Origin: Silvimonas amylolytica
Lineage (GTDB): Bacteria; Pseudomonadota; Gammaproteobacteria; Burkholderiales; Chitinibacteraceae
Length of the DNA stretch: 64,000 nt
Direction: 5' to 3'
Assembly (NCBI RefSeq): GCF_014645555.1
Contig: NZ_BMLY01000004.1
Location: 385,226-449,225, forward strand
Shown here one piece after another: positions 63,949-64,000 of this stretch (position 1 is the stretch's first letter; every line of letters begins with the position of its first letter). Below the pieces are notes generated by a model. It worked only from the letters and a program-made list of their open reading frames with translations. It was not told the origin of the DNA and searched no databases. The translations under genes and the position numbers were made by a program.

Positions 63949-64000
63949 TCAACCGGTCGATGCAACAGCCTGTTGGAATCGTTCAGCCGGTGTTTCATAA
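63949..64000 (-). mobile_element. IS30-type transposase, C-terminal end only
   Basis: At the right edge a minus-strand frame enters as YETPAERFQQAVASTG and stops at 63949. This matches the usual C-terminus of IS30-family transposases (RPRKTLGYETPAERF-type). The rest of the element lies beyond the window, so completeness and the terminal repeat cannot be judged. Confidence 0.6.

Noticed and set aside
1..64000. CRISPR array, prophage or rRNA operon
   Set aside because: No regularly spaced direct repeats of CRISPR type, no phage structural genes and no rRNA-like sequence were seen.

Overview
The window reads as a betaproteobacterial chromosome of the order Neisseriales, most likely a chitin-degrading Chitinibacteraceae such as Silvimonas. 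That placement is inference from gene content: an isc operon behind cysE, CysB-type sulfur genes, an amino-sugar ABC transporter with a glucosamine-kinase-like gene, and Neisseriales-like protein sequences. Most of the window is ordinary chromosome of moderately high GC. The far right end (about 62.4-63.9 kb) is strongly AT-rich accessory DNA, and one ABC-F gene (50.7-52.4 kb) is visibly more GC-rich than its surroundings.

Layout. 0-0.7 kb: truncated AraC regulator. 1.0-8.7 kb: cysE, then the Fe-S cluster operon iscR-iscS-iscU-iscA-hscB-(ion channel)-hscA-fdx-(YbaK-like)-iscX, headed by a good IscR type 1 site. 8.8-10.2 kb: a degenerate HD-GYP protein and a DUF2322 protein. 10.2-12.9 kb: cysB, a TauE/SafE exporter and cysH (sulfur assimilation). 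13.0-21.0 kb: sugar kinase, GntR regulator and a sugar ABC transporter with two tandem paralogous binding proteins. 21.1-26.4 kb: thrC, a repeat-rich gap, then alaA-GNAT-hom-small secreted protein (all on the minus strand). 26.5-32.6 kb: DUF3291 protein, diguanylate cyclase, Mth938-like protein, murJ, rpsT, and a response regulator with a dead GGDEF domain. 32.7-37.9 kb: amiC-tsaE divergent from queG-pxpB-pxpC-pxpA (5-oxoprolinase). 38.0-43.7 kb: POT peptide transporter, small unknowns, cystine-type ABC genes, AraC/GyrI-like regulator. 43.7-50.3 kb: Fur-boxed TonB receptor, broken sensor kinase, MEKHLA protein, DHA2 efflux pump, NmrA-like reductase with a clear operator, and a small zinc-ribbon protein. 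50.7-54.1 kb: ABC-F ATPase and a beta-propeller lipoprotein. 54.8-62.0 kb: a 1785-residue autotransporter preceded by an unusual one-protein regulator. 62.4-64.0 kb: AT-rich orphans, a toxin/immunity-like remnant and the end of an IS30-type transposase.

How genes work together. CysE makes the O-acetylserine that signals through CysB and supplies cysteine. IscS takes sulfur from cysteine for Fe-S clusters, which CysH (APS reductase type) and QueG need. The amino-sugar transporter, kinase and GntR regulator form one uptake unit. The right-hand regulator carries Glu at the receiver phosphosite and lacks the kinase His and the N-box Asn. It sits directly upstream of the giant autotransporter, so it is the best candidate here for an undescribed signalling arrangement. 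The potassium-channel-like gene embedded between hscB and hscA is the other strong oddity.
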